From the NCBI GenBank assembly GCA_016194725.1, contig JACQAW010000281.1:1-15354 (forward strand): a DNA stretch of 15,354 nt, written 5' to 3'. The stretch is from Deltaproteobacteria bacterium. GTDB lineage: Bacteria > Bdellovibrionota > UBA1018 > UBA923. How positions within the stretch are numbered: the stretch's first letter is position 1; each line of letters opens with the position of its first letter. Below are positions 9,201 to 15,354 of the stretch, piece after piece. Under the pieces are notes generated by a model. It searched no databases. It had not been told where the DNA came from and worked only from the letters and a program-made list of their open reading frames with translations. A program made the translations under genes and the position numbers.

Positions 9201-11161
9201 CGCAGCCAGGCCATACTCATCGCGCCAAGCGCGGGTTGGGCCACATCCGTGGCGGTTAGCGCGGCTTGGTGCTCGTTTTTCGCCCCTTCACCGAAAGACT
9301 GCTGCGGAAAAACGCGTTCCGATAAACGCACGCCGCCGGCAAGCGCCACCGCATTGGCTTCCGAAAGCGCGCGCTCCGCCTCGGGAAACATGCAAGTCAA
9401 ATCGCGCCCCATGGCAACGTACTGCGAGCCCTGGCCCGGAAACAGAAACGCGGTTTTACCCACATCCGCGCCAGCGCCGAAATATATGCCGTCTGGCAGA
9501 TCCCAGTCGTTCCCTGATTCGCGCTCAAGCGCCACCGTAGCCTGCTCGATTTTCTTTGCCAGCACAGCCGCCGACTCCACGGTCAGCACCAGACGACAGG
9601 CATCACTCGCACGAAACGCCTGGCGAGCCGCAGCCGCTTTGGCCGCAAGCCGCGCCTGAGTCATGCCCCTGGCCGCGTCGGCCTTCCAGCCCGCAAGCTG
9701 ATTTCTCAAATCCGCGGACGACGAGGCCGACATGGCGACGATTTCCGTTTGCCCATCCCAGCAAATCTCTGATTTCCGCGGACTGTGTTCTTCAAGCACC
9801 ACATGAAAGTTGCTGCCACCAAAACCAAAGGCGCTGACCGCGGCGCGACGAGGATGCTGCGTGTTCGCGGCCCAAGGCCGGGCTTCGGTATTGAGGTAAA
9901 AAGGCGAGCCCGCCAAACCCAGCTTCGGATTCGGCGCTTTGACTTTAATCGTCGGCGGCAAAACTTTGTGATGCAGAGCCAATGCGGCTTTCATCAAACC
10001 GGCGGCACCGGCTGCCGCTTTCGTATGCCCGATCTGCGACTTCACCGAGCCCAGCGCGCACCAGGCGCGTCCGCTGGCGGTATCGCCGTAAACCATTTTG
10101 AGCGAGCCAATTTCGGCTGCGTCGCCCGCCTTCGTGCCCGTGCCATGCGCTTCGACCAGCTCTACTGTTTCGGGCGAAATTCCGGCGTTGTCGTAAGCGG
10201 CGCGCAGGGCTTTCGCCTGCCCTTCTGATCGAGGCGCATAAATGCTTTTCGAGCGGCCGTCGCTGGACGTTCCCATTCCGCGAATCACGCTGTAAATACG
10301 ATCGCCATCGCGTTCGGCATCAGCCAGGCGTTTGAGCACCAGCATTCCGATGCCTTCGCCCAGAATCGTGCCGTCGGCCGACTCGTCAAAAGGCCGGGCA
10401 TCGCCGGTAGGCGAAAGCGCGGGCGTTTTGCTAAAGCACATGTACATGAAAATATCGTTGAAGGTATCCACTCCGCCAGTGACCACCATGTCCGAGCGGC
10501 CGGCGGCCAGCTCCAGAATCGCCAGGTGCGTGGCGCTAAGCGAGCTTGCGCAGGCTGCATCAACCACGCAGTTGGTGCCGCCAAGATTCAGGCGATTGGC
10601 GATTCGGCCAGCCACCACGTTGCCCAGCAGCCCCGGAAAGGAACTTTCCTGCCATGGCACGTATCCGGCCGCAATGCGCTCGACCACTTCCTGCGCTTTT
10701 TCCTTGGGAATGCCGGCCTCGTGCAAAGCCTTGCGCCAGATGGGATGGCCCAGCCGCGCGCCCAGGGGAATGACCAGCTCTAGTGTTCCCGTCACGCCCA
10801 AAACCACGCTGACCTTGTCGCGGTCGAATTCGCGAGCTTCGCCATAGCCGGCGTCTTCCAGCGCGGCTTTGGCAACCACCAGCCCCAGCAGCTGCGAAGT
10901 GTCCGTTGCCTCGAGCGCCGAAGGCGGCACCCCGAAGGCCAACGGGTCGAATGCGTACGGCGAAATAAAACCGCCACGGCGGCTGTAGGTGTGGTCGGGT
11001 GATGCGGGATCTTTGTCGAAATACTCGTCGGGCGACCAATGCGAGGCAGGCACCTCGGTTATCGCGTCAACGCCATTGCGAATGTTGCGCCAGTAGTCGC
11101 GCAAGCTCTGGGCCTTGGGGAAAAGCGAACCCATCCCAATAATGGCAATTGGCGTGCTCAT
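6224..11161 (-). CDS. pfaA: PfaA, upstream part: KS-AT-ACP-ACP-ACP-KR (truncated)
   Basis: This is the main elongation subunit of the PUFA-type synthase. ATG 11161 is preferred over the adjacent TTG 11164: it overlaps the pfaD stop by one base and has AAAGGA 7 bases upstream. Residues from ATG: KS about 4-460 with Cys204 (DAACASS), His339 (EAHGTGT) and His379 (QIGH); AT about 570-880 with FPGQGSQ, Ser670 (GHSFGE) and His777 (AAFHSP, the AFH form typical of malonyl-CoA selectivity); a Val/Ala/Pro-rich linker 905-1075 with an embedded helix around 985-1025; three ACPs with phosphopantetheine serines 1113, 1213 and 1306 in GIDSIKR; KR N-terminal structural part about 1380-1595; then the NADPH-binding TGGARG at 1601-1606. 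The frame ends at TAG 6226-6224, twenty-odd residues into the Rossmann fold (LIGRSPMPEPEP...). About 80-100 KR residues are then missing before the gene resumes in another frame. Domain identity is certain; functionality as written is doubtful. Confidence 0.96.
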   Translation of the reverse strand: MSTPIAIIGMGSLFPKAQSLRDYWRNIRNGVDAITEVPASHWSPDEYFDKDPASPDHTYSRRGGFISPYAFDPLAFGVPPSALEATDTSQLLGLVVAKAALEDAGYGEAREFDRDKVSVVLGVTGTLELVIPLGARLGHPIWRKALHEAGIPKEKAQEVVERIAAGYVPWQESSFPGLLGNVVAGRIANRLNLGGTNCVVDAACASSLSATHLAILELAAGRSDMVVTGGVDTFNDIFMYMCFSKTPALSPTGDARPFDESADGTILGEGIGMLVLKRLADAERDGDRIYSVIRGMGTSSDGRSKSIYAPRSEGQAKALRAAYDNAGISPETVELVEAHGTGTKAGDAAEIGSLKMVYGDTASGRAWCALGSVKSQIGHTKAAAGAAGLMKAALALHHKVLPPTIKVKAPNPKLGLAGSPFYLNTEARPWAANTQHPRRAAVSAFGFGGSNFHVVLEEHSPRKSEICWDGQTEIVAMSASSSADLRNQLAGWKADAARGMTQARLAAKAAAARQAFRASDACRLVLTVESAAVLAKKIEQATVALERESGNDWDLPDGIYFGAGADVGKTAFLFPGQGSQYVAMGRDLTCMFPEAERALSEANAVALAGGVRLSERVFPQQSFGEGAKNEHQAALTATDVAQPALGAMSMAWLRVLEYFGITADAVAGHSFGELVALCAAGRIDAAALHRLARLRGKLMAEAGTTSADCGSMLAVRAPLAEIGKFIAAEKLELVLANRNGPGQGVLSGSKTEIKRAIAACRAHGLTGKELSVAAAFHSPLVARAAEPFAREVGSIDFSSGCIPVYSNTTAGVYPANAAEASALLSEQLAKPVDFLGMIENLYRDGVRCFIEVGPKSTLTGLVSAILAGRPHQALSVDSSSGRRSAQVDLARVLSQLAASGHPVKLAEWEKTEENTASAVEPKMTVMLSGANHRSSVAGPKDARAPTPMSAPVAVAVPVSASAPAAVAAPVPGYSREALTSAQNGLNALQILHQQTAALHKQFLEGQEAAQRAYQKLFEEQSRLLGGGAFVSTPVTATVPETVAVSAAVSTPVSVPVPTAVVKPAVIAAVQVASSFDSAGLERVLLAVVSEKTGYPAETLQLDMDLESDLGIDSIKRVEILAGIRERLPSTPSVDPEHLGALRTLRQIVVFISDRAGADGPAQKADVVSKPAAVGFDSAGLEKVLLAVVSEKTGYPAETLQLDMDLESDLGIDSIKRVEILAGIRERLPDTPSVDPEHLGGLRTLRQIVSFISERAISPAVATAAAAPADSAILERVLLAVVSEKTGYPSETLQFDMDLESDLGIDSIKRVEILAGIRERLPETPNVDPEHLGGLRTLRQIVSFIAEKANAGKPTAKANPTNPTPSVAAAVDAAPAPVVLDRRVLVTIALPALSDRPMEIAAGHEVLVTDNGTPLAHEIARQLGERKITARVVACDVALGAKRTPVGGLILLAPVAAVQGAAWPLSSETFLKNVFQLVKAVSTDLRAAARKGGAVLATLSRLDGSFGAHDSLSPEVDPLQGGLAGLAKTVAAEWPEVRARALDAHPAWTDSAVAQAVIGELAVSQPLEVGLAPDARLGLDTAEATLERAPLAFAANDVVVVTGGARGVTAEAAFALAKAAHPTLVLIGRSPMPEPEPVWLTGLDTA
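7121..7942 (-). repeat. Three tandem ACP-encoding repeats within pfaA
   Basis: Three direct repeats encode acyl carrier protein domains: about 7942-7700 (ACP1), 7642-7400 (ACP2) and 7357-7121 (ACP3), with unit spacing of 100 and 93 codons. Each carries ESDLGIDSIKRVEILAG with the phosphopantetheine-accepting Ser. Linkers between units are Ala/Pro/Lys-rich and differ in length and sequence, while the domains are nearly identical. Tandem ACPs are a hallmark of PfaA; known family members have roughly three to nine, and more ACPs generally give more product. Confidence 0.95.
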
Positions 11162-12807
11162 CAATTCATCCTTTCATGGAGCTGATTAAGTTCGACAGGC
11201 GGCACGCGACAGGTTTGAGTTCCCGATCCGTCCTGCGCGCGCAAGGTCGCGATTCGCGCAAGTACCGCCGCTCCGTACATGATGTTCAGGGCAACCGGTA
11301 CCACCGCCCGGGCCCGGGCAGGCTCGAGAAAAGAGCCCTTTACCCATTCGTTAAAGGCTCCCATCGCGGGGCCGCACCAAACCTGATAATCGATTTTTCG
11401 AGACTCCTCACCGGCAATGGCCCACCGCGAAGTCTGGCCAAGATACGAGCGGAATACGAGCGCCATCTTGTGCTTGGGGTCGCGCTCGGCCTTTTCAATC
11501 TGCGCACGGTCGCGCGTTTCAAAATAGGAACGGGTTTTAACCCACGCGTCTTCAAGTGTCGTTCGGAAAAAATCGCGCTCAAGTCCCTGGCGCACGTTTG
11601 CCGGAATTGCCTCAAGGCTCCCGTACTCGCGGTAGATGTCGTAAAGCCTGCGCCCACGCATCGCGAACAGCGTTCCGTGCTTGAGAACCTGAACCTTGAC
11701 TCCCATTTCAAACATGTCAGCGGCCGGCGCCATGATCACGTCCGCTTGCCCGGACTGCGCGAGCATTTCTTTCACGACGGGCGAAATTCCCGCCTCGACG
11801 CACGACTGATTGATCGAGCCCGTGAGCACGTAAGCCGCACCCATCGCAAATGCCGCCGCGGCCGAAGCCGGAGTCGCTATTCCACCAGCGGCACCGATGC
11901 GCGGCGCGCGCGCATAGTCGTACTGAGCCTGCACTTCATCACGCAGGGCCAGCATCGTTGGAATCAGCGTAATGGCCGGACGATTGTCGGTGTGGCCGCC
12001 GGAATCGGCTTCTGCCGTAAGATCTTCCGCCAGTGGAATTTGACCGGCAAGCGACGCCTGCTCGGCAGTCAGGTGTCCCGATGTCATGAGCTGCTTCAAA
12101 AACCGTTCCGGTGCCGGCGACAAAAACTTGCGTGCCACTTCGACGCGCGAAACTTTTGCGATGAGCTGGTTGGGTGCGACGATTTCGCCACCTGGCCCAC
12201 GGTGAATGCCGGCAGTGCGATAACGAACCACGGGCAGCGTCAGGTCCAGATAGGCGGAAGCGCAAACCAGCTTCACGCCGTACCTGAGATAAAGTTCGAC
12301 GAGCTCAGCTTCCAGCGCGGGTTCGTTGGGGCTGTGAATAAGATTAAATCCATAGGGGCGCTGACCCAGATTTTTCTGAATCCTGACAATCGCCGCTTCC
12401 ACCTGCGCGGGCGAAAGCCCGGCCGCCCCAAAAAAACCCAGCATGCCCGCGTGGCCCATCGCTTCGACGATTTCCGCCGATGCGATTCCGTTGGCCATCT
12501 CGCCGGCGATGTAAGCATATCGCACGCCGTGCGCGGAACGAAACGCGGCATCGCCAAGCTGCTCTGGTTTAAGCGCGGGAACAAACGCGCGAATCGCGAG
12601 GCCGTGTTCGCCGGCTGCAACGTCGTCGCCCATCGTGGCAACGCCGCCGCGCCCAATCGAAACCTGACCGGCCTTCGAATCAAGAACGTAGAACGATTCG
12701 GCGACGCGTTGAAGCGCCGTTTCAAGCGCATCGAGTCCGGATGCTGGTGGCGTTGCCGTGGCATTCCAGTATCCCAGAATCCGGCGCGTGTGAGTTGGAG
12801 TTTTAAT
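11161..12807 (-). CDS. pfaD: PfaD, FMN-dependent enoyl reductase of the PUFA synthase
   Basis: PfaD is a 2-nitropropane-dioxygenase-like TIM-barrel flavoprotein that reduces selected trans double bonds of the growing acyl-ACP with NAD(P)H. Family signatures are dense: GAMANGI-type segment AGEMANGIAS, GFFGAAGL, YGFNLIHSP, EADSGGHTDNRP (residues 266-276 of the 548-residue form), the FMN-phosphate-type loop GAAGGIATP (305-313), TGSINQSCVEAG, MAPAADMFEMGVK and YLGQTSRW. The C-terminus is complete (TGA 11163-11161) and overlaps the pfaA ATG. The start is unusual. The first ATG in frame is 12633, but PfaD-like sequence (ILGYWNATA... and ALQRVAESFYVL) extends about 50 residues upstream of it, and no ATG, GTG or TTG occurs there before the in-frame TAG at 12879-12877. 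I place the start at ATT 12807, which follows GGGGGAA with 6 bases between. A one-base error in the G run is the main alternative and would give ATG 12844. Confidence 0.95.
   Translation of the reverse strand: MKTPTHTRRILGYWNATATPPASGLDALETALQRVAESFYVLDSKAGQVSIGRGGVATMGDDVAAGEHGLAIRAFVPALKPEQLGDAAFRSAHGVRYAYIAGEMANGIASAEIVEAMGHAGMLGFFGAAGLSPAQVEAAIVRIQKNLGQRPYGFNLIHSPNEPALEAELVELYLRYGVKLVCASAYLDLTLPVVRYRTAGIHRGPGGEIVAPNQLIAKVSRVEVARKFLSPAPERFLKQLMTSGHLTAEQASLAGQIPLAEDLTAEADSGGHTDNRPAITLIPTMLALRDEVQAQYDYARAPRIGAAGGIATPASAAAAFAMGAAYVLTGSINQSCVEAGISPVVKEMLAQSGQADVIMAPAADMFEMGVKVQVLKHGTLFAMRGRRLYDIYREYGSLEAIPANVRQGLERDFFRTTLEDAWVKTRSYFETRDRAQIEKAERDPKHKMALVFRSYLGQTSRWAIAGEESRKIDYQVWCGPAMGAFNEWVKGSFLEPARARAVVPVALNIMYGAAVLARIATLRAQDGSGTQTCRVPPVELNQLHERMN
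11169..11174 (-). promoter_or_regulatory. Ribosome binding site of pfaA inside the pfaD end
   Basis: AAAGGA sits in the last codons of pfaD, 7 bases before ATG 11161. It decides between ATG 11161 and the in-frame TTG 11164 and indicates coupled translation of pfaD and pfaA. Confidence 0.6.
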
Positions 12808-12814
12808 GGCGATT

Positions 12815-12820
12815 TCCCCC
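12815..12820 (-). promoter_or_regulatory. Putative ribosome binding site for pfaD (GGGGGA)
   Basis: GGGGGA lies just upstream of the ATT at 12807 and is the only purine-rich stretch near the beginning of PfaD homology. It supports the ATT start. It is also the homopolymer whose length would have to be wrong for the alternative ATG 12844 to be in frame. Confidence 0.4.
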
Positions 12821-12846
12821 GGGAATTCGTGCTCTGAGCGACATCT

Positions 12847-12875
12847 AAAAAACGACGTTCGGGCGGAAATGTCAA
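12847..12875 (-). promoter_or_regulatory. Candidate sigma70-type promoter of the pfaD-pfaA-pfaC operon
   Basis: A perfect TTGACA (12875-12870) lies in the 92-base gap between the upstream gene and pfaD. Seventeen bases further comes a T-rich stretch (12852-12846) that is only a poor match to TATAAT. Transcription from here would start near 12840 and leave a short leader with the GGGGGA site before ATT 12807. The -10 element is weak, so this is tentative. Confidence 0.3.
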
Positions 12876-12899
12876 GCTATGGTGGCCGTTCCGCGGTCT

Positions 12900-14246
12900 T
12901 TACCAGACGCAATGCGGCGGGAGCTCGAGCAGGCGAATTTTTCCAGAGTCGTGAAGGGTCATATCGGTAACAAAACTGTCGCTATGAAACCGAGCTGCCT
13001 GCGTCAAAGGCAGGGTTCGCAGATACTGTTCGGTTTTGGGATCCGAGAATCGAAACTGGTCTGAGCGGCCCAAATCGAGTCCTTCGCGATAACACGGCGA
13101 CTCCCAGATCACCTGCTTCACCTGCGCAAGGTCACCATCGGTGCTTTCACTCATCACGATGCGACGCAGTGTTTCAGGAATATTCGAAACGAGTGCCACG
13201 AGCCACGCTTCAAATAGGGATTTCGGTTTCTCGACGTTGACCTGCGTTCCTAGTACTGGAGCACAAGCATCAATTGATACGACTCGCTGATCGTCCGGGC
13301 CTTGCATGGGAATAAGTCGAATCACGCCCTGATAGGCACCATCGCGACTCAAAAACAACGTAAGCGCTCCTGCAAGCCCACCAATGGCCCAGCGCCTGGG
13401 CGAGGTGTTGTCTAAGTTACGGTGTTCTCCCGCAAGACAATCTTGATGCACTATCCCGGTCCAAACGCCATGCAGCGGGCGCACACTCACCGTTTCAAAA
13501 TCCGAAGAGGGCGTTGAACCCACCAGCACGGATTTACCGTTTGAGGTCCTACGATAAAGCCTCGGCAGCATCACCGAATCCGACAGCAGCTGCTGAGTGC
13601 TGGGAATCAGCGATTTGATTCTCCAGGCCAGGAACTTGGGACATTCACCTTCCAGCTGCGCCGGAATTATCTCGCTCGCGTGTTGGGCCAGGTGGCTGAA
13701 GAACTCGATGATCAGGTCAGCATTATCCGCCTCGAACAGATAGGTGCTTTTTTCGGTAATCAGGTAACGATAAAGCAAAAAACTCGCGGCTCGAGTGATT
13801 TCGGCATCCTGCTTCAGCTGGGCATAAAACCGTCCGGCAAGCTCAAGGCGTTTCTTTTTGTTTAACCGCTCCAACCCGGTCTCGAAATCCCTTATCTTTC
13901 GGTTCAGCTCTGCCACCACCCGTGAAAGGTGGGCCTCGCAATCTTTGAAGGCGCGCTGCTCCACCTCTAGTTTGCACCTGGCCCGCAGGCTTTCGAGCCA
14001 TTCGGTTCGATAAACTCTCCACACGTCAAGCAGCACTCCGCGTCCATGACTGGGACTCGTGTTTTGTATCTTGAACTCGACCGGCGATGGTAACGCCCAA
14101 AGCGCCGCGCCCAGACCGTCGGCTTGCGAGGCAACAGCCGAAAGCTGTTCGAGAATCTTAAGATAACCCGCGCGATGCAGCCTGCTCTTTCTGAAATAAG
14201 AACGAAGAGCCACGAAATATTCTTCGACAAGGTCGGGTCGCCGCAA
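12900..14246 (-). CDS. Unrecognised helical protein, N-terminus probably in another frame
   Basis: I do not recognise this 448-residue protein. The formal start is TTG 14246, without a convincing ribosome site. The N-terminal third is helix-rich and charged; residues about 90-150 (AELNRKIRDFETGLERL) look like a coiled coil. The C-terminal half is more mixed, with a small Gly/Ala/Leu segment (AIGGLAGALTLFLS) too short and too polar around it to be a confident membrane span. There is no signal peptide. Coding sequence clearly continues upstream of TTG: ITAADLGDFL precedes it in frame, back to a TGA at 14288-14286. Another frame from GTG 14406 (VAQDKNQTVNQNIR...ARFVNLIL) would fit as its missing N-terminus if one frame shift is allowed near 14280-14289. 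It lies directly after the phospholipase-like gene, so the two probably form a transcription unit. The stop is TAA 12902-12900. Confidence 0.75.
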   Translation of the reverse strand: MRRPDLVEEYFVALRSYFRKSRLHRAGYLKILEQLSAVASQADGLGAALWALPSPVEFKIQNTSPSHGRGVLLDVWRVYRTEWLESLRARCKLEVEQRAFKDCEAHLSRVVAELNRKIRDFETGLERLNKKKRLELAGRFYAQLKQDAEITRAASFLLYRYLITEKSTYLFEADNADLIIEFFSHLAQHASEIIPAQLEGECPKFLAWRIKSLIPSTQQLLSDSVMLPRLYRRTSNGKSVLVGSTPSSDFETVSVRPLHGVWTGIVHQDCLAGEHRNLDNTSPRRWAIGGLAGALTLFLSRDGAYQGVIRLIPMQGPDDQRVVSIDACAPVLGTQVNVEKPKSLFEAWLVALVSNIPETLRRIVMSESTDGDLAQVKQVIWESPCYREGLDLGRSDQFRFSDPKTEQYLRTLPLTQAARFHSDSFVTDMTLHDSGKIRLLELPPHCVW

Positions 14247-14279
14247 AAAATCGCCAAGGTCGGCCGCAGTGATAGGCGC

Positions 14280-14406
14280 GTAGAATCAAATTCACGAAAC
14301 GCGCGGCAACAGGTCTTATCAAAGCCCGAATATTCTGATTCACGGTTTGATTTTTATCTTGTGCCACCTTGAGCACTTGTTCAAGGCTTGCGCGAGCCCT
14401 GCTCAC
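14280..14406 (-). pseudogene. Probable displaced 5' end of the 14246-12900 gene
   Basis: From GTG 14406 (or GTG 14376 / 14367) this frame encodes about 42 residues of helical, plausible protein sequence up to ARFVNLIL, after which it degenerates into shadow sequence (YHCGRPWRF). At that point the frame of the next gene begins to make sense (APITAADLGDFLRRPDLVEEYF). A one-base loss or a two-base slip in the CGCG run at about 14277-14280 would join them. GTG 14406 overlaps the end of the upstream phospholipase-like gene by 26 bases, a normal operon overlap. Confidence 0.45.
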
Positions 14407-15354
14407 ATTGCAGCCTGAACTGCTGCCGAAGGCGCTCGCTTTCGACCCTGCCCGATGCGCTCGAAGCCGACTCCAGCGAAAAACTCAGGAACTCACGAGT
14501 CCAGACGCCAAGGTGAATAAGCACGTTTCGCGTAACTTCAGCGAGCGCATGCTCGCCCTTTTGCTGGCGATAAGTCAAATCAACGCCTTCCTGGTAATAG
14601 CCCATCCTGCCCATGCGGTAACCCAGCGAGTGAGGCGTACCCGCCTCTATCAATGCCTGGCGCGCGATATTCGGGTGGTACCGAATATTGAAGCCGAATG
14701 CCTCATACGCCGAATCACCGACAGCCTGCGAGAATCGAAGCATTGATTTTCGAGCAGTGCGAATGGCTTGCCTCATGTCCAGCAGCTCGCCCATCGCGGT
14801 ATCTTCCGATTTGCTTCGCCACGTCAGCTGGCCGGCGGGAATTTGTTTTTCGAAATATCCATCCACGTCAGAAAGCCAGGCCGAGCCGGCTTTGCTGTAA
14901 TTTTCCACCATGCCCCGCACGTAGTCTTCATAAAGCGCGTGATAGGCGCCCACAATCCAGCCATTCTTGATTACCGCGGCGTCAAGCTGGTCTTCGGGCC
15001 GCGCGCATCTGGGCGGTATCGGGTCGCCGGCATGTCCCAGCGCAATTTGGGCCCTGCAAAGCTCGGCGTGAATGAGCGCATACGCATCGGTCATTTTACT
15101 CGTAAGCACGGCTTTGGCATGAAACACCTGGGTCATGTCTTGAACGTAGTGAAGCGCATTGGCCAGGAATCGGTAGCCCCAGTACGGTTCGTCGACCGCG
15201 AAGGCAATCAGCGCCAGCCGGTAAAACAGCTGGGCGCGCCGGTCCGTCTCCTGATCCTTGCCGAAGTCGATGCCGAAATGGCTTTCACCTTCGTACCAGA
15301 AGTGGCGAAGCATGCGCGTCGCGGTGCCAGCCCCGGCCTGCGACACGCCCTTTC
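14381..15354 (-). CDS. Zinc-dependent phospholipase C / S1-P1 nuclease-like protein, C-terminal part
   Basis: The frame is open to the right edge, so the N-terminus lies outside the window; GTG 15346 is an internal codon. The family holds three metal ions with His, Asp and Glu ligands and hydrolyses phosphodiesters, either in phospholipid head groups or nucleic acids. Numbered from GTG 15346, the visible ligands are His66, Asp70 and His76 in ALHYVQDMTQVFHA (the HxxxD-x5-H core of bacterial phospholipase C) and His136/Glu140 in YHALYEDY (the HxxxE pair). His15 in RHFWYEG may be another ligand. Substrate cannot be read from this; phospholipid is more likely than nucleic acid given the closeness of the core motif to zinc phospholipases. 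The C-terminal 100 residues are hydrophilic and unassigned. The stop TGA 14383-14381 overlaps the presumed beginning of the next gene. Whether the full protein is exported is not visible. Confidence 0.75.
   Translation of the reverse strand, partial: KGVSQAGAGTATRMLRHFWYEGESHFGIDFGKDQETDRRAQLFYRLALIAFAVDEPYWGYRFLANALHYVQDMTQVFHAKAVLTSKMTDAYALIHAELCRAQIALGHAGDPIPPRCARPEDQLDAAVIKNGWIVGAYHALYEDYVRGMVENYSKAGSAWLSDVDGYFEKQIPAGQLTWRSKSEDTAMGELLDMRQAIRTARKSMLRFSQAVGDSAYEAFGFNIRYHPNIARQALIEAGTPHSLGYRMGRMGYYQEGVDLTYRQQKGEHALAEVTRNVLIHLGVWTREFLSFSLESASSASGRVESERLRQQFRLQCEQGSRKP

Noticed and set aside
11149..12837. 562-codon open frame on the plus strand
   Set aside because: It is exactly antisense to pfaD, its translation is Arg/His-rich without any family motif, and open antisense frames are common opposite GC-rich genes.
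12865..12896. Inverted repeat GCGGAA...TTCCGC as a terminator after the unknown gene
   Set aside because: The stem is only 6 bases with a 20-base loop, and the T run is 10 bases away, overlapping the candidate promoter; too weak for an intrinsic terminator.
1..15354. tRNA, rRNA, riboswitch or attachment sites
   Set aside because: Coding sequence fills nearly the whole window, and no cloverleaf, rRNA-like stretch or conserved leader was recognised in the one short gap.

Overview
All recognisable genes lie on the minus strand. The core of the window (positions 12807 down to 1) is a pfa-type operon for an iterative polyunsaturated or 'secondary lipid' fatty acid synthase. In transcription order it holds pfaD (enoyl reductase), pfaA (KS-AT-ACP-ACP-ACP-KR-DH) and pfaC (KS-CLF-AT-DH..., running off the left edge). 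The order ER, then PfaA, then a PfaC carrying an acyltransferase between CLF and DH is the layout I know from myxobacterial pfa1-pfa2-pfa3 clusters, not the marine gammaproteobacterial pfaABCD layout with a separate PfaB. Base composition is GC-rich (about 60% by eye). A myxobacterium or other delta-type proteobacterial lineage is the best guess, but no taxonomic marker gene is present.

Layout from the right edge: a C-terminal part of a zinc-dependent phospholipase C / S1-P1 nuclease-like protein (15354-14381); an unrecognised helical protein (14246-12900) whose N-terminus seems to lie in another frame; a 92-base gap with a candidate promoter; pfaD (12807-11161), which has no ATG, GTG or TTG at the place where homology begins; pfaA (11161-4851), broken inside the KR domain; and pfaC (4849 to beyond the left edge), broken inside its first KS domain. 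pfaD/pfaA overlap by one base and pfaA/pfaC are one base apart, so the three are translated as a coupled operon. Almost no DNA is non-coding; the longest gap is the one before pfaD. The plus strand carries only shadow frames.

Together the three proteins would build a long acyl chain on the tandem ACPs. The PfaA AT loads malonyl units, the KS/CLF pairs condense, KR reduces, the DH domains dehydrate or isomerise, and PfaD reduces selected double bonds. The remaining PfaC domains lie outside the window on the left.

The most striking observation is that conserved protein is missing at two places (about 80-100 residues of KR in pfaA; at least about 70 residues of KS in pfaC), each with a frame change and an immediate stop. 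Two smaller frame or start problems lie upstream. Either this megasynthase locus is decaying, or the assembly has lost segments; the window alone cannot decide.
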